NCBI GenBank assembly: GCA_913062865.1
Contig: CAJXWO010000005.1
Coordinates: forward strand, 1 to 64,000
Source of the DNA: an uncultured Paracoccaceae bacterium
GTDB lineage: Bacteria > Pseudomonadota > Alphaproteobacteria > Rhodobacterales > Rhodobacteraceae
Direction of reading: 5' to 3'
DNA length: 64,000 nucleotides
Position numbers and translations under genes: made by a program. The notes below the pieces were generated by a model. The model was not told where the DNA came from. It ran no database searches and saw nothing but the letters and a program-made list of their open reading frames with translations. The first letter of the stretch is position 1; each line of letters begins with the position of its first letter. Of the stretch, positions 43,436-53,005 are shown piece by piece.

Positions 43436-44836
43436 ATGACGATCACCTTTCTTCTGAACGGAGAGAGCGTGGAGGTGGACGGCGTGGGCCCGACCACGAC
43501 GCTGCTCGACTGGCTGCGCGAAACGCGCGGCCTGACCGGCACGAAAGAGGGCTGCAACGAAGGCGACTGCGGCGCCTGCACGGTGATGGTGACAGATGGC
43601 GAGAGGGCCAGGGCGCTCAACGCCTGCATCCTTTTCCTGCCACAGCTGCACGGCAAGGCGGTGCGCACGGTCGAAGGCGTCAGCGGCCCCGACGGCCAGC
43701 TGCACCCGGTGCAAGAGGCGATGGTGGACAATCACGGCTCGCAATGCGGTTTCTGCACGCCGGGCTTCGTCGTCTCCATGGCCACGGCACATCTGAACAG
43801 GCAGACCGACCACGATGACCAACTGGCGGGCAACCTTTGCCGCTGCACGGGATACGCGCCGATCGTCCGCGCCGCCGAATCGGCCAGCGCCGCGCCCGTA
43901 CCCGACTGGATGCACGCGGATCAGGGCTTCTTCTTGGCCCAAATACCTCGGGGGGAGGCCGAAGGCCGGGGGGCAGAGCCCCCTTACGCCCAACCCGATA
44001 GCACCGATGCATTGGCCGCCTGGTACGCCGACAATCCCGACGCGACCCTCGTCGCCGGGGCCACGGATGTGGGGCTTTGGGTCACCAAGCAGTTGCGCGA
44101 CCTGCCCAAGATCGCCTTCCTGAACCGGTGCGAAGATCTCAAGCAGATCGAGGAAACGGCAGCGGGCCTGCGCATCGGCGCGATGGTCACGATGGACAGG
44201 GTGCTGGACGCGATGCGCCCCCGCCACCCGGCCTATGCCGAGATGATCCGCCGCTACGGCTCGGCCCAGGTGCGCGCGGCGGCGACCATCGGCGGCAACA
44301 TCGCCAACGGCTCACCCATCGGGGACAACCCGCCTGCCCTCATCGCGCTGGGGGCCACGCTGCATCTGCGCCACGGCGACACCCGGCGCGAGATGCCGAT
44401 CGGGGATTTCTTCATCGACTATGGCAAGCAGGACCGCGCGCCGGGCGAGTTTGTCGAGGCCGTGACCATCCCCGCCCAGCCCGACCGGCTGCGGGTCTAC
44501 AAGCTGTCCAAACGCTTCGACCAGGACATCTCGGCCGTCTGCGGCGCGCTCAGGATCACGGTCGAGGACGGCACCGTGACCGACGCCCGCATCGCCTTTG
44601 GCGGCATGGCGGGCATCCCGAAACGGGCTGCGGCGGCGGAAAAGGCGCTTTTGGGCCAAAGCTGGTCCGAGGACAGCGCGCGCCGCGCAGCGGCGGCACT
44701 GGACGAGGATTTCACGCCGCTCTCGGACATGCGCGCCTCGGCCAACTACCGGATGGAGACCGCGCGCAGCATGATCCTGCGCGCCTGGCACGAGGACCAG
44801 GGCCTGCCGATATCGGTGCTGGAGGTCGCGCCATGA
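43436..44836 (+). CDS. xdhA: Xanthine dehydrogenase small subunit (2Fe-2S and FAD)
   Basis: A 466-aa electron-transfer subunit that oxidises hypoxanthine and xanthine with XdhB. Residues 1 to about 150 bind two [2Fe-2S] clusters: [20 protein letters not shown] and [10 protein letters not shown]. An FAD domain of the CO-dehydrogenase flavoprotein type follows ([37 protein letters not shown]). Between them the linker contains [18 protein letters not shown], which is the translation of dispersed repeat copy C, apparently tolerated in frame. The stop overlaps the xdhB start (ATGA), and xdhC and an ABC importer follow. Confidence 0.94.
   Translation: MTITFLLNGESVEVDGVGPTTTLLDWLRETRGLTGTKEGCNEGDCGACTVMVTDGERARALNACILFLPQLHGKAVRTVEGVSGPDGQLHPVQEAMVDNHGSQCGFCTPGFVVSMATAHLNRQTDHDDQLAGNLCRCTGYAPIVRAAESASAAPVPDWMHADQGFFLAQIPRGEAEGRGAEPPYAQPDSTDALAAWYADNPDATLVAGATDVGLWVTKQLRDLPKIAFLNRCEDLKQIEETAAGLRIGAMVTMDRVLDAMRPRHPAYAEMIRRYGSAQVRAAATIGGNIANGSPIGDNPPALIALGATLHLRHGDTRREMPIGDFFIDYGKQDRAPGEFVEAVTIPAQPDRLRVYKLSKRFDQDISAVCGALRITVEDGTVTDARIAFGGMAGIPKRAAAAEKALLGQSWSEDSARRAAAALDEDFTPLSDMRASANYRMETARSMILRAWHEDQGLPISVLEVAP
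43927..43984 (+). repeat. Dispersed palindromic repeat, copy C, in frame within xdhA
   Basis: It starts CTTCTTCTTGGCCCAAATAC and runs through CTCGGGGGGAG, a GGCC-GAA-GGCC hairpin and a GGGGGCAGAGCCCCC hairpin. The leader matches copy B exactly and copy A closely. It lies in the linker between the iron-sulphur and FAD domains of XdhA without disturbing the frame. Confidence 0.75.
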
Positions 44837-47187
44837 GTGTGACCCAGGCCATCCCCCATGACGCCGCCACGGGCCATGTGACGGGCCGCGCGCGCTATGT
44901 CGACGACATACCCGTGCCCGCTGGCACGCTGCACCTGGCCTTCGGACTGTCTGACATCGCGGCAGGCCGGGTCATCTCCATGGAGCTCTCCGCCGTCCGC
45001 GACGCCCCGGGCGTAGTCGCCGTGCTGACCGCCGACGACCTGCCCTTCGCCAACGATGCCTCGCCCTCCGTCCATGACGAACCGCTCCTCTCGGACGGCA
45101 ACATACACTACCTCGGCCAGCCGCTGTTCCTCGTTGTGGCCGACAGCCACCTGAACGCCCGCAAAGCCGCCCGTCTGGGCCGGATCGAGACCGAGGATCA
45201 GGACGCGATCCTGACCATCGAAGACGCGATGGCCGCCGACAGCCGGTTCGAAGAGGGCCCGCGCGTCTGGGAAAAAGGCGACACGGCCGAGGCCATCGCC
45301 GCCGCGCCCCATCGCCTGTCCGGCCAAATCGAGATGGGTGGGCAGGAGCATTTCTACCTCGAGGGACAAGCCGCGCTCGCACTGCCCGGTGAAGCGGGCG
45401 ACATGCTGGTCCATTCCTCGACCCAGCACCCGACCGAGATTCAGCACAAGGTTGCCGAGGCCCTGGGCGTGCCCATGCATGCCGTCCGGGTCGAGGTGCG
45501 CCGCATGGGCGGCGGCTTCGGCGGCAAGGAAAGCCAGGGCAGCGCGCTGGCCATCGCCTGCGCCGTCGCCGCGCGCGCGACCGGGCGGCCCTGCAAGATG
45601 CGCTATGACCGGGACGACGACATGGTTATCACCGGCAAGCGGCACGATTTCCGCATCGCTTACAAGGTCGGCTATAACGATGAGGGCCGCATCCTGGGCG
45701 TCGATTTCGTGCAATACACCCGCTGCGGCTGGGCGCAGGACCTGTCGCTGCCCGTGGCCGACCGCGCGATGCTGCACGCAGACAACGCCTATCACCTGCC
45801 CGCCGCCCGGATCGAAAGCCACCGGCTGAAGACCAATACGCAATCCGCCACCGCCTTTCGCGGCTTCGGCGGACCGCAGGGCATGCTCGGGATCGAACGG
45901 GTGATGGACGCCATCGCCCATGACCTGGGGCGCGACCCGCTCGCCGTGCGCCGCGCGAATTACTACGCGGCGGCCCAAGCGGTGGCGACCGGCCCGGGCA
46001 CCGGGCAACGTTATGGCGGAACTCATTCCCCGAAACCCGCGGCATCGACCGTCCAGACCACGTCCTACGGCATGGAGGTCACCGATTTCATCCTGCACGA
46101 GATAACCGGTGCCCTGTCCCAAAGCGCAGGCTACGACCTGCGACGCGCGGCCATCGCCGACTGGAACGCGGCCAACCCGCTTTTGAAAAAGGGCATCGCC
46201 CTGACGCCGGTCAAATTCGGCATCTCCTTCACCCTGACCCATCTGAACCAGGCCGGGGCGCTGGTCCATGTCTACCAGGACGGATCAGTGCATCTAAACC
46301 ATGGCGGTACGGAAATGGGCCAGGGCCTGTTCCGCAAGGTGAGCCAGGTCGCCGCCGACCGCTTCGGCCTGCCGGTCGAGTCGATCCGCATCACCGCGAC
46401 GGACACGGACAAGGTGCCCAACACCTCGGCCACTGCAGCGAGTTCGGGGTCGGACCTGAACGGTATGGCGGTCATGGCTGCCTGCGACACGATCCGCGAC
46501 CGCATGGCCGACGCGCTGGCCACGCTTTACCAGGCCGATGCTGCTGCGGTTCGCTTTGCGGATGGTATGGTGCAGATCGGGGCCGAGACGGTCCCCTTCG
46601 CCCGCGCCGCCAAGCTTTGCTACGAGAACCGCGTCAGCCTGTCGGCCACCGGGTTCTACAAGACACCGGACCTGAGCTGGGACCGCATCAAGGGCCATGG
46701 GCGGCCGTTCTTCTACTTTGCCTACGGTGCCGCCTGTTCCGAGGTCGTGGTCGACACGCTCACCGGCGAATACCGCATTCTGCGCACCGATATCCTGCAC
46801 GATGCGGGCCGGTCCCTGAACCCGGCCATCGACATGGGCCAGATCGAGGGTGGCTTTGTCCAGGGGGCCGGGTGGCTCACGACCGAGGAGCTGGTCTGGG
46901 ACGAGTCCGGTCGTCTGCGCACCCATGCGCCCTCGACCTACAAGATCCCCGCCTGTTCGGACCGACCGGACGTGTTCAACGTGGCGCTTTGGGATGGCGA
47001 GAACCGGGCCGAGACGATCTATCGCTCCAAGGCCGTGGGCGAGCCGCCCTTCATGTTGGGCATGTCCGTGTTCTTTGCGCTCTCGGATGCGATCGCGTCC
47101 TGCGGACGGGGCTACCCTGCGCTCGATGCGCCCGCCACGCCCGAACGGGTCCTGATGGCAATCCGACAGGTGCAGAATGGCGTTTGA
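44833..47187 (+). CDS. xdhB: Xanthine dehydrogenase large subunit (molybdopterin)
   Basis: A 784-aa molybdopterin-binding catalytic subunit that hydroxylates hypoxanthine/xanthine to urate. Motifs: [21 protein letters not shown] at the N-terminus, [13 protein letters not shown], the Mo-pocket [21 protein letters not shown], and [18 protein letters not shown], whose Glu corresponds to the catalytic base in the xanthine oxidase family. ATG 44833 overlaps the xdhA stop; the longer ORF in the track reads xdhA in another frame. It overlaps xdhC by 11 nt. Confidence 0.95.
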   Translation: MSVTQAIPHDAATGHVTGRARYVDDIPVPAGTLHLAFGLSDIAAGRVISMELSAVRDAPGVVAVLTADDLPFANDASPSVHDEPLLSDGNIHYLGQPLFLVVADSHLNARKAARLGRIETEDQDAILTIEDAMAADSRFEEGPRVWEKGDTAEAIAAAPHRLSGQIEMGGQEHFYLEGQAALALPGEAGDMLVHSSTQHPTEIQHKVAEALGVPMHAVRVEVRRMGGGFGGKESQGSALAIACAVAARATGRPCKMRYDRDDDMVITGKRHDFRIAYKVGYNDEGRILGVDFVQYTRCGWAQDLSLPVADRAMLHADNAYHLPAARIESHRLKTNTQSATAFRGFGGPQGMLGIERVMDAIAHDLGRDPLAVRRANYYAAAQAVATGPGTGQRYGGTHSPKPAASTVQTTSYGMEVTDFILHEITGALSQSAGYDLRRAAIADWNAANPLLKKGIALTPVKFGISFTLTHLNQAGALVHVYQDGSVHLNHGGTEMGQGLFRKVSQVAADRFGLPVESIRITATDTDKVPNTSATAASSGSDLNGMAVMAACDTIRDRMADALATLYQADAAAVRFADGMVQIGAETVPFARAAKLCYENRVSLSATGFYKTPDLSWDRIKGHGRPFFYFAYGAACSEVVVDTLTGEYRILRTDILHDAGRSLNPAIDMGQIEGGFVQGAGWLTTEELVWDESGRLRTHAPSTYKIPACSDRPDVFNVALWDGENRAETIYRSKAVGEPPFMLGMSVFFALSDAIASCGRGYPALDAPATPERVLMAIRQVQNGV

Positions 47188-48115
47188 TCCCGAAGCCCTT
47201 GCTGCGGCGATGGCCGCCCATGGCCCCGTCGCCCGCGTGGTGGTCGCAGAGGCGCGCGGATCGGCCCCGCGCGAAGCCGGGGCGGCGATGCTTGTCTGGG
47301 CGGACGGGCAAGAGGGGACCATCGGGGGCGGCACGCTGGAGTTCGAGGCCGCTGCGCGGGCACGGGTGCAATTGGCCGCGGGCGGCACGCGGGTCGATCG
47401 CCTGCCACTGGGCCCCGCGCTGGGCCAATGCTGCGGCGGGGCGGTGGTGCTTGTGACCGAGGTCTTTAAAACTGTGCCCGAAACCGGCGATGACGTGTTC
47501 GCGCGCCCGGTCGCTAGCAGCCGTGATATGCCCCTGTCCGTCTCACGTCTGCTGACCCGGGCCCGGAACCAGGGCGACACCCCGACGCCCCAGCTTATCG
47601 ACGGTTGGCTGGTGGAACCCGTCGCCCGCCCGACCCGTGCACTTTGGGTCTGGGGTGCCGGCCATGTGGGCCGGGCCATCGTGACGACGCTTGCCCCGAT
47701 GCCGGACTTTGCCATCACATGGGTCGACACCGCGCCCAGCCGCTTTCCAAGGACAATACCAGATGGAGTCACGCCGCTGCCCGCGGCTGAGCCTGTGCGG
47801 CTGATCCCCCATGCACCGAAGGACGCCGAGCACCTGATCCTGACCTATTCCCACGAGCTGGACCTTGCGCTCTGCAGCGGGCTTCTGTCCCATGGCTTCG
47901 GACAGGCGGGGCTGATCGGCTCGGCCACCAAATGGGCGCGGTTCCACTCCCGTTTGGCATCGCTGGGTCACAGCCCTGCCCAAATCGCGCGCATTCGCTG
48001 CCCGATCGGCGATCCGGCCCTTGGCAAACACCCACAGGCCATTGCCGTGGGGGTGGCTGCCGCGCTACTGAGGGAACCGAGGCGCCAAGACCTCCGAAAG
48101 GACAAGACCGCGTGA
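47177..48115 (+). CDS. xdhC: Xanthine dehydrogenase accessory protein XdhC
   Basis: A 312-aa molybdenum-cofactor sulfuration and insertion chaperone for XdhAB. It has the N-terminal VVVAEARGSAPREAGAAMLVW motif, the GQCCGGAVVL cysteine motif, and a C-terminal Rossmann-like part (ALWVWGAGHVGRAIVTTL, LIGSATKWARFHSRL). It overlaps xdhB by 11 nt and ends in a GTGA overlap with the ABC ATPase gene, so xanthine oxidation and import are translationally linked. Confidence 0.94.
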   Translation: MAFDPEALAAAMAAHGPVARVVVAEARGSAPREAGAAMLVWADGQEGTIGGGTLEFEAAARARVQLAAGGTRVDRLPLGPALGQCCGGAVVLVTEVFKTVPETGDDVFARPVASSRDMPLSVSRLLTRARNQGDTPTPQLIDGWLVEPVARPTRALWVWGAGHVGRAIVTTLAPMPDFAITWVDTAPSRFPRTIPDGVTPLPAAEPVRLIPHAPKDAEHLILTYSHELDLALCSGLLSHGFGQAGLIGSATKWARFHSRLASLGHSPAQIARIRCPIGDPALGKHPQAIAVGVAAALLREPRRQDLRKDKTA

Positions 48116-49635
48116 CGGGGACCCTGCTGAGCCTGTCGGGCCTGACCAAGGCCTATCCCGGCGTCGTTGCCAACGACGACATCTCCTTCGACATCCGCGA
48201 AGGCGAGGTCCACGCGCTTTTGGGCGAGAACGGTGCGGGCAAGTCCACGCTGGTCAAGATGATCTACGGGCTGGTGAAGCCCGACAGCGGCACCATGACC
48301 CTACGCGGCGCGCCCTATGCCCCGGCCGAGCCGCGCGCGGCGCGGGCCTCCGGCGTGGCGATGGTGTTCCAGCATTTCTCGCTGTTCGACGCGCTGTCGG
48401 TGGCGGAAAACATCGCGCTGGGGATGGAAGACCCGCCCAAGCCCCGCGACCTGGCCCGCCAGATCCGCGAGGTGTCGGAAACCTATGGCCTGCCCCTCGA
48501 CCCCTATCGGACCGTCGGCACGCTCTCGGCGGGGGAACGGCAGCGGGTCGAGATCATTCGCTGCCTCCTGCAGAACCCAAAGCTTCTGATCATGGACGAG
48601 CCCACCAGCGTCCTGACCCCGCAGGAGGTGGAGATCCTTTTTACCACGCTGCGCAAACTGGCGGCCGAGGGCACGGCGATCCTGTATATTTCGCACAAGC
48701 TCGAAGAGATCCGCACGCTTTGCGATCACGCGACAATCCTGCGGTTGGGCCAGAAGGTGGCGACCTGCACGCCGGCCGAAACGACCGCGCGCGAACTGGC
48801 AGAGATGATGGTCGGCGCGAGCCTCAAGGCGCCCGAAGCCCATGGGCGCACGCCGGGCGACGTGGTGCTCGAAATCCGCGACCTGTCTCTACCCGCGCCG
48901 GGCGATTTCGGCACCGCGCTGCGCCGTATTTCGATGGCGCTGAGAGCAGGCGAAATCCTGGGCATCGGCGGTGTCGCAGGCAACGGTCAGGACGAATTGC
49001 TGGCCGCTCTGTCGGGCGAACGGCGCAGTGCGCCTGATGCCATCCTGTTCAAAGGCCAGCCGCTGGGCCACCTGGGACCGGGAGCGCGACGGCGGCTGGG
49101 CCTGCTGGCCGCACCCGAGGAACGGCTGGGCCACGCCGCCGCCCCGGACATGAGCCTGACGGAAAATGCCGCCCTGACCGCGATGGGCCGCAAGGGTCTC
49201 GTGCGCAACGGTCTCGTAGGCTGGGGCCGCGCCGAGGATTTCGCGCGCGAGGTGATCGCGGCCTTCGACGTGCGCACACCGGGGGCCGACACTGCGGCGC
49301 GCGCCCTGTCGGGCGGAAACCTGCAGAAATTCGTCATCGGCCGAGAGGTGATGCAGGCCCCCGAGGTGCTGGTCGTCAATCAGCCCACCTGGGGCGTCGA
49401 TGCCGCCGCTGCCGCAGCCATCCGGCAGGCGCTGATCGACCTGGCCGCCAAGGGCTGCGCGGTCATCGCGATCAGCCAGGACCTGGATGAGCTGATGGAG
49501 ATTGCCGACCGCTTTGCGGCCCTGAACGAAGGCCGCCTGACCGCGTCGAAACCCATGGCGGGCCTGACCCTTGACCAGATCGGGATGATGATGGGCGGGG
49601 CCCATGACATGGAGGCCGCCCATGTGGAGACCTGA
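48112..49635 (+). CDS. ABC importer ATP-binding protein, double-domain (BMP family purine/nucleoside type)
   Basis: A 507-aa protein with two fused ABC ATPase domains, as in nucleoside/xanthine and monosaccharide importers. The first has Walker A GENGAGKSTL, signature LSAGERQRVEIIR and Walker B LLIMDEP. The second is degenerate: its P-loop reads GVAGNGQDELL, the signature is LSGGNLQKFVIGREV, and the Walker B reads LVVNQPTWGVD. GTG 48112 overlaps the xdhC stop; the ORF-track extension is xdhC sequence in another frame. With the two permeases and the BMP-type binding protein it forms a full importer, most likely for a purine. Confidence 0.92.
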   Translation: MTGTLLSLSGLTKAYPGVVANDDISFDIREGEVHALLGENGAGKSTLVKMIYGLVKPDSGTMTLRGAPYAPAEPRAARASGVAMVFQHFSLFDALSVAENIALGMEDPPKPRDLARQIREVSETYGLPLDPYRTVGTLSAGERQRVEIIRCLLQNPKLLIMDEPTSVLTPQEVEILFTTLRKLAAEGTAILYISHKLEEIRTLCDHATILRLGQKVATCTPAETTARELAEMMVGASLKAPEAHGRTPGDVVLEIRDLSLPAPGDFGTALRRISMALRAGEILGIGGVAGNGQDELLAALSGERRSAPDAILFKGQPLGHLGPGARRRLGLLAAPEERLGHAAAPDMSLTENAALTAMGRKGLVRNGLVGWGRAEDFAREVIAAFDVRTPGADTAARALSGGNLQKFVIGREVMQAPEVLVVNQPTWGVDAAAAAAIRQALIDLAAKGCAVIAISQDLDELMEIADRFAALNEGRLTASKPMAGLTLDQIGMMMGGAHDMEAAHVET

Positions 49636-49650
49636 CGGCAGGGGACCGGG

Positions 49651-49698
49651 CCAAGACTTTTCGAAAAAGTCTTGGCAAAACTCTAATCAAGAGTTTTG
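49651..49698. repeat. Double hairpin within the ABC operon
   Basis: Two adjacent inverted repeats separate the ATPase and first permease genes. The first pairs CCAAGACTTTT with AAAAGTCTTGG (49651-49675), the second CAAAACTCT with AGAGTTTTG (49676-49698). The pair is much lower in GC than its surroundings. It could partially terminate or process the operon mRNA and so set unequal subunit amounts. Confidence 0.65.
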
Positions 49699-49710
49699 CG
49701 GGGGCCTGTC

Positions 49711-50802
49711 GTGATCGCGCTCGAGAAACGCCCACAGCCGTCGCAGGCATGGACCTGGGCCACACCGGTTCTGGCGGTCCTGCTGACCATGCTCGTGGGC
49801 GGGCTGATGTTCGCCGCACTGGGCACACCGCCCGTCGAGGCAATCCGCACGATTTTCTGGGATCCGCTCTTCAATCCGCAATTCGCCAGCTATTCACGCC
49901 CGCAGCTTCTGGTGAAGGCCGGGCCGCTGATCCTGATCGCCATCGGTCTGTCGCTGGGGTTCCGCGCGGGCATCTGGAACATCGGCGCCGAGGGTCAATA
50001 CATCATGGGCGCTGTCTGCGGTGCGGCCGTGGGCCTGGCCTTTTATCCGGCCGAGTCCGTGCTGATCTTTCCCCTGATGGTCGTCGCGGGCGCACTCGGG
50101 GGGTGGGCCTGGGCGATGATACCGGGTCTTTTGAAGGTGAAGTTCGGCACGAACGAGATTCTTGTCTCGCTGATGCTGGTCTACGTCGCCGAAAGCGTTC
50201 TCGCCTCGGTCTCTTCGGGTCTGCTGAAGAACCCCGACGGAATGGGCTTTCCAGGCAGCCGCAATCTCAAGCAATACCCAAGCGGTGCCAATCCCGAGCT
50301 GATCGCCGGGACAGGCATGCATTGGGGGGTCGTGGCCGCCTTTATCGTGGTGATCCTCGCCTATGTGCTGCTCACGCGCCATGTTCTGGGCTTCCACATC
50401 AAGTTGTCTGGCGCAGCCCCGCGGGCGGCGCGCTTTGCGGGCGTGAACCCTGCGCGCATGATCCTGTTCTGCCTGGGCACCGCGGGGGCGCTTGCCGGCA
50501 TGGCGGGCCTTTTCGAGGTGTCGGGCCCCGCGGGCCAGATCACTATCGACTTCAACTCGGGCTACGGCTTTACCGCGATCATCGTGGCGTTTCTGGGGCG
50601 GCTCCACCCGGTGGGCATCCTGCTGGCGGGGCTGTTGATGGCGCTGACCTATATCGGGGGCGAACTGGCGCAGCTGATGCTGGGCCTGCCGGGGGCCGCG
50701 ATCCAGCTCTTCCAGGGCATGCTGCTGTTTTTCCTTCTGGCCACGGATGTGCTGACAAACTACCGCGTGCGTCTGAGTAACAAGGCGAAAGGTACGGTCT
50801 GA
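49711..50802 (+). CDS. ABC importer permease 1 (nucleoside/BMP family type)
   Basis: A 363-aa integral membrane permease of the BPD_transp_2 type, with about 8-9 hydrophobic segments and the motif LIAIGLSLGFRAGIWNIGAEGQY, typical of nucleoside/purine permeases. I chose GTG 49711 (VIALEKRPQ) because the earlier TTG start at 49696 lies inside the double hairpin. It overlaps the next permease start by one base (TGATG) and follows the double hairpin. Confidence 0.9.
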   Translation: MIALEKRPQPSQAWTWATPVLAVLLTMLVGGLMFAALGTPPVEAIRTIFWDPLFNPQFASYSRPQLLVKAGPLILIAIGLSLGFRAGIWNIGAEGQYIMGAVCGAAVGLAFYPAESVLIFPLMVVAGALGGWAWAMIPGLLKVKFGTNEILVSLMLVYVAESVLASVSSGLLKNPDGMGFPGSRNLKQYPSGANPELIAGTGMHWGVVAAFIVVILAYVLLTRHVLGFHIKLSGAAPRAARFAGVNPARMILFCLGTAGALAGMAGLFEVSGPAGQITIDFNSGYGFTAIIVAFLGRLHPVGILLAGLLMALTYIGGELAQLMLGLPGAAIQLFQGMLLFFLLATDVLTNYRVRLSNKAKGTV

Positions 50803-51725
50803 TGGATCTGACGAGCATCAACCCCGTGCTGCTGATCGCATCCCTGATGGTGTCGGCCACGCCGATCCTGCTGGCCGCGATGGGCGAGATGGTGGTCGAG
50901 AAATCCGGCGTCCTGAACCTGGGCGTCGAGGGCATGATGATCACCGGTGCAATCACCGGCTTTGCCATCGCCGTCAACACCGGCAGCCCCGCGTTGGGTT
51001 TCATCGCTGCGGCGGCTGGGGCGGCCATGCTGGCGCTCGCCTTCGGCATTCTCACGCAGTTCCTGCTGTCGAACCAGGTGGCGACCGGGCTTGGCCTGAC
51101 ATTGGTGGGACTTGGCCTGTCGTCGCTGATCGGAAAGCCCTACGAGGGGATCAAGTCGCCCACCCTGCCCAGGCTGGACCTTGGCCCGCTGTCCGACATT
51201 CCCGTCCTCGGGCGGATGCTCTTTTCCCATGATATCATGGTCTATTTCAGCCTGGCCCTTGTCGCCGCGGTCTGGGCGGTTCTGAAATTCACCCGTGCGG
51301 GCCTCGTCCTGCGCGCGGTGGGCGAAAGCCACGACGCCGCCCATGCGCTGGGTTACAAGGTCGTGCGCGTGCGCCTTCTGGCGATCCTGTTCGGCGGCGC
51401 CTGCGCGGGGCTGGGCGGTGCCTATCTGAGCCTTGTCCGTGTCCCGCAATGGACCGAGGGCATGACCGCCGGGGCGGGCTGGATCGCGCTGGCCATCGTG
51501 GTTTTTGCCAGCTGGCGCGCGGGGCGCGTTCTGGTCGGTGCCTATCTTTTCGGCGGCATCACCGTTTTGCAGCTGAACCTGCAAGCGGCGGGTGCCCAGG
51601 TGCCGGTCGCGCTCTTGTCGGCCTCACCTTATCTGATAACCATCCTGGTGCTGGTTATCATATCGGTCCGGGGGGTGCACGGCGCGCCGGCATCCCTCGG
51701 GCGCCCGTTCCATGCCTCGCACTAG
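50802..51725 (+). CDS. ABC importer permease 2 (nucleoside/BMP family type)
   Basis: A 307-aa second permease, with the family motif LAAMGEMVVEKSGVLNLGVEGMM and LVLRAVGESHDAAHALGYKV near the middle. It forms the heterodimeric channel with permease 1. The pairing of a large and a small permease with a double ATPase and a BMP-type lipoprotein or periplasmic protein is typical of nucleoside and purine importers such as those for guanosine or xanthine. Confidence 0.9.
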   Translation: MDLTSINPVLLIASLMVSATPILLAAMGEMVVEKSGVLNLGVEGMMITGAITGFAIAVNTGSPALGFIAAAAGAAMLALAFGILTQFLLSNQVATGLGLTLVGLGLSSLIGKPYEGIKSPTLPRLDLGPLSDIPVLGRMLFSHDIMVYFSLALVAAVWAVLKFTRAGLVLRAVGESHDAAHALGYKVVRVRLLAILFGGACAGLGGAYLSLVRVPQWTEGMTAGAGWIALAIVVFASWRAGRVLVGAYLFGGITVLQLNLQAAGAQVPVALLSASPYLITILVLVIISVRGVHGAPASLGRPFHASH

Positions 51726-51759
51726 AGGCGCTTTCTCAACCACCAACAGGGGATGAACC

Positions 51760-52857
51760 ATGAAGAGAAGAACCCTCCTTGCCAGTGCCGCGCTGGCTGC
51801 AAGCCTCGGCACCGCCGCATTTGCACAGGACCCGACCAAGGCCTGTTTCGTCTATGTCGGCCCGATCGGTGACGGCGGCTGGACCTATCAGCACCACCAG
51901 GGCGCGCTGGCCCTGAAAGAGGAATACGGCGACGCGGTCGAGATCGCCTGGCAGGAAAGCGTGCCCGAAGGCGCAGATTCCGAGCGCGTGCTGACCCAGA
52001 TGGCGCTGTCGGGCTGTGACATCATCTTCACGACCTCCTTCGGCTACATGGACCCGACCAATGCGGTCGCCGCCCAGTTCCCCGATATCAAGTTCGAGCA
52101 CGCCACCGGCTACAAGCGCGAGCATCCCAATGTTTCGACCTACAATGCGCGTTTCTACGAAGGCCGCGCCGTGGTGGGCCACATCGCGGGCAAGATGACC
52201 CAGACCAACAAGATCGGCTATATCGCGTCCTTCCCGATCCCCGAAGTCATCATGGGCATCAACAGCTACTTCCTGCACGCGCAGAAGGCGAACCCGGACG
52301 TGGAGCTTGTGGTGACCTGGGCCTATACCTGGTTCGACCCGGCGAAAGAGGCCGACGCGGCGCGCGCCATGCTCGACCAGGGCGTGGACGTGATCACCGC
52401 CCATACCGACTCGACCGCGCCGCTGGCCGAAATTGCCAAGGAAGGCGGCAGCGCATGGGGCTTCGGCCAGGCGTCCGACATGGCTGCGTTCATGACCAAT
52501 GACGACGGCACGCCCGGGCCGCGCGTTGCCTCGATCATCGACGAATGGGCCCCCTACTACATCAAGCGCGTGGGCCAGTTGATGGACGGCACCTACGAGC
52601 AGATCGACAGCTGGGCCGGCATGCCCGAGGGCGAGGTCGTGATCGGCGAGATGACCGATGCCATCCCGGCGGACGTTCAGGCCGAGGCCCAGGCGATGAT
52701 CGACGCCATCACCGCGGGCGAGTACCATCCGTTCACCGGCCCGATCAATCGTCAGGACGGCTCTGTCTGGCTGGCCGAAGGTGAAGTGGCCGATGACGGC
52801 ACCCTTCTGGGCATGGACTTCTACATCGAAGGCATCACCGGCGAGATCCCGAACTGA
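51760..52857 (+). CDS. BMP family ABC substrate-binding protein
   Basis: A 365-aa periplasmic binding protein of the BMP (PnrA-like) family, with a signal peptide cleaved after AAFA (about residue 22). Family marks: ACFVYVGPIGDGGWTYQHHQG, VLTQMALSGCDIIFTTSFGYMDPT, and MLDQGVDVITAHTDS. Known relatives bind purine nucleosides; here the operon with xdhABC makes a purine base or nucleoside the probable ligand. It ends 21 nt before a strong terminator, closing the operon. Confidence 0.9.
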   Translation: MKRRTLLASAALAASLGTAAFAQDPTKACFVYVGPIGDGGWTYQHHQGALALKEEYGDAVEIAWQESVPEGADSERVLTQMALSGCDIIFTTSFGYMDPTNAVAAQFPDIKFEHATGYKREHPNVSTYNARFYEGRAVVGHIAGKMTQTNKIGYIASFPIPEVIMGINSYFLHAQKANPDVELVVTWAYTWFDPAKEADAARAMLDQGVDVITAHTDSTAPLAEIAKEGGSAWGFGQASDMAAFMTNDDGTPGPRVASIIDEWAPYYIKRVGQLMDGTYEQIDSWAGMPEGEVVIGEMTDAIPADVQAEAQAMIDAITAGEYHPFTGPINRQDGSVWLAEGEVADDGTLLGMDFYIEGITGEIPN

Positions 52858-52878
52858 TCCACGCGCAACGCGCGACGG

Positions 52879-52906
52879 AAAGGCCCCGTTCCGGCGGGGC
52901 CTTTTT
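52879..52906 (+). terminator. Rho-independent terminator of the xdh/BMP operon
   Basis: A 10-bp perfect stem, AAAGGCCCCG / CGGGGCCTTT, with a TTCCGG loop, followed directly by TTTTT. It lies 21 nt downstream of the BMP-protein stop. Confidence 0.9.
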
Positions 52907-53005
52907 CACATGCGCCCTTCGAACCAGGAAAAAGCGTCGGGCCAAGAGGATTGCAGGCCGTCCCGATGCGGGACCACGCTCGGCCTTGGAAACGGCCTGG
53001 TCGGG

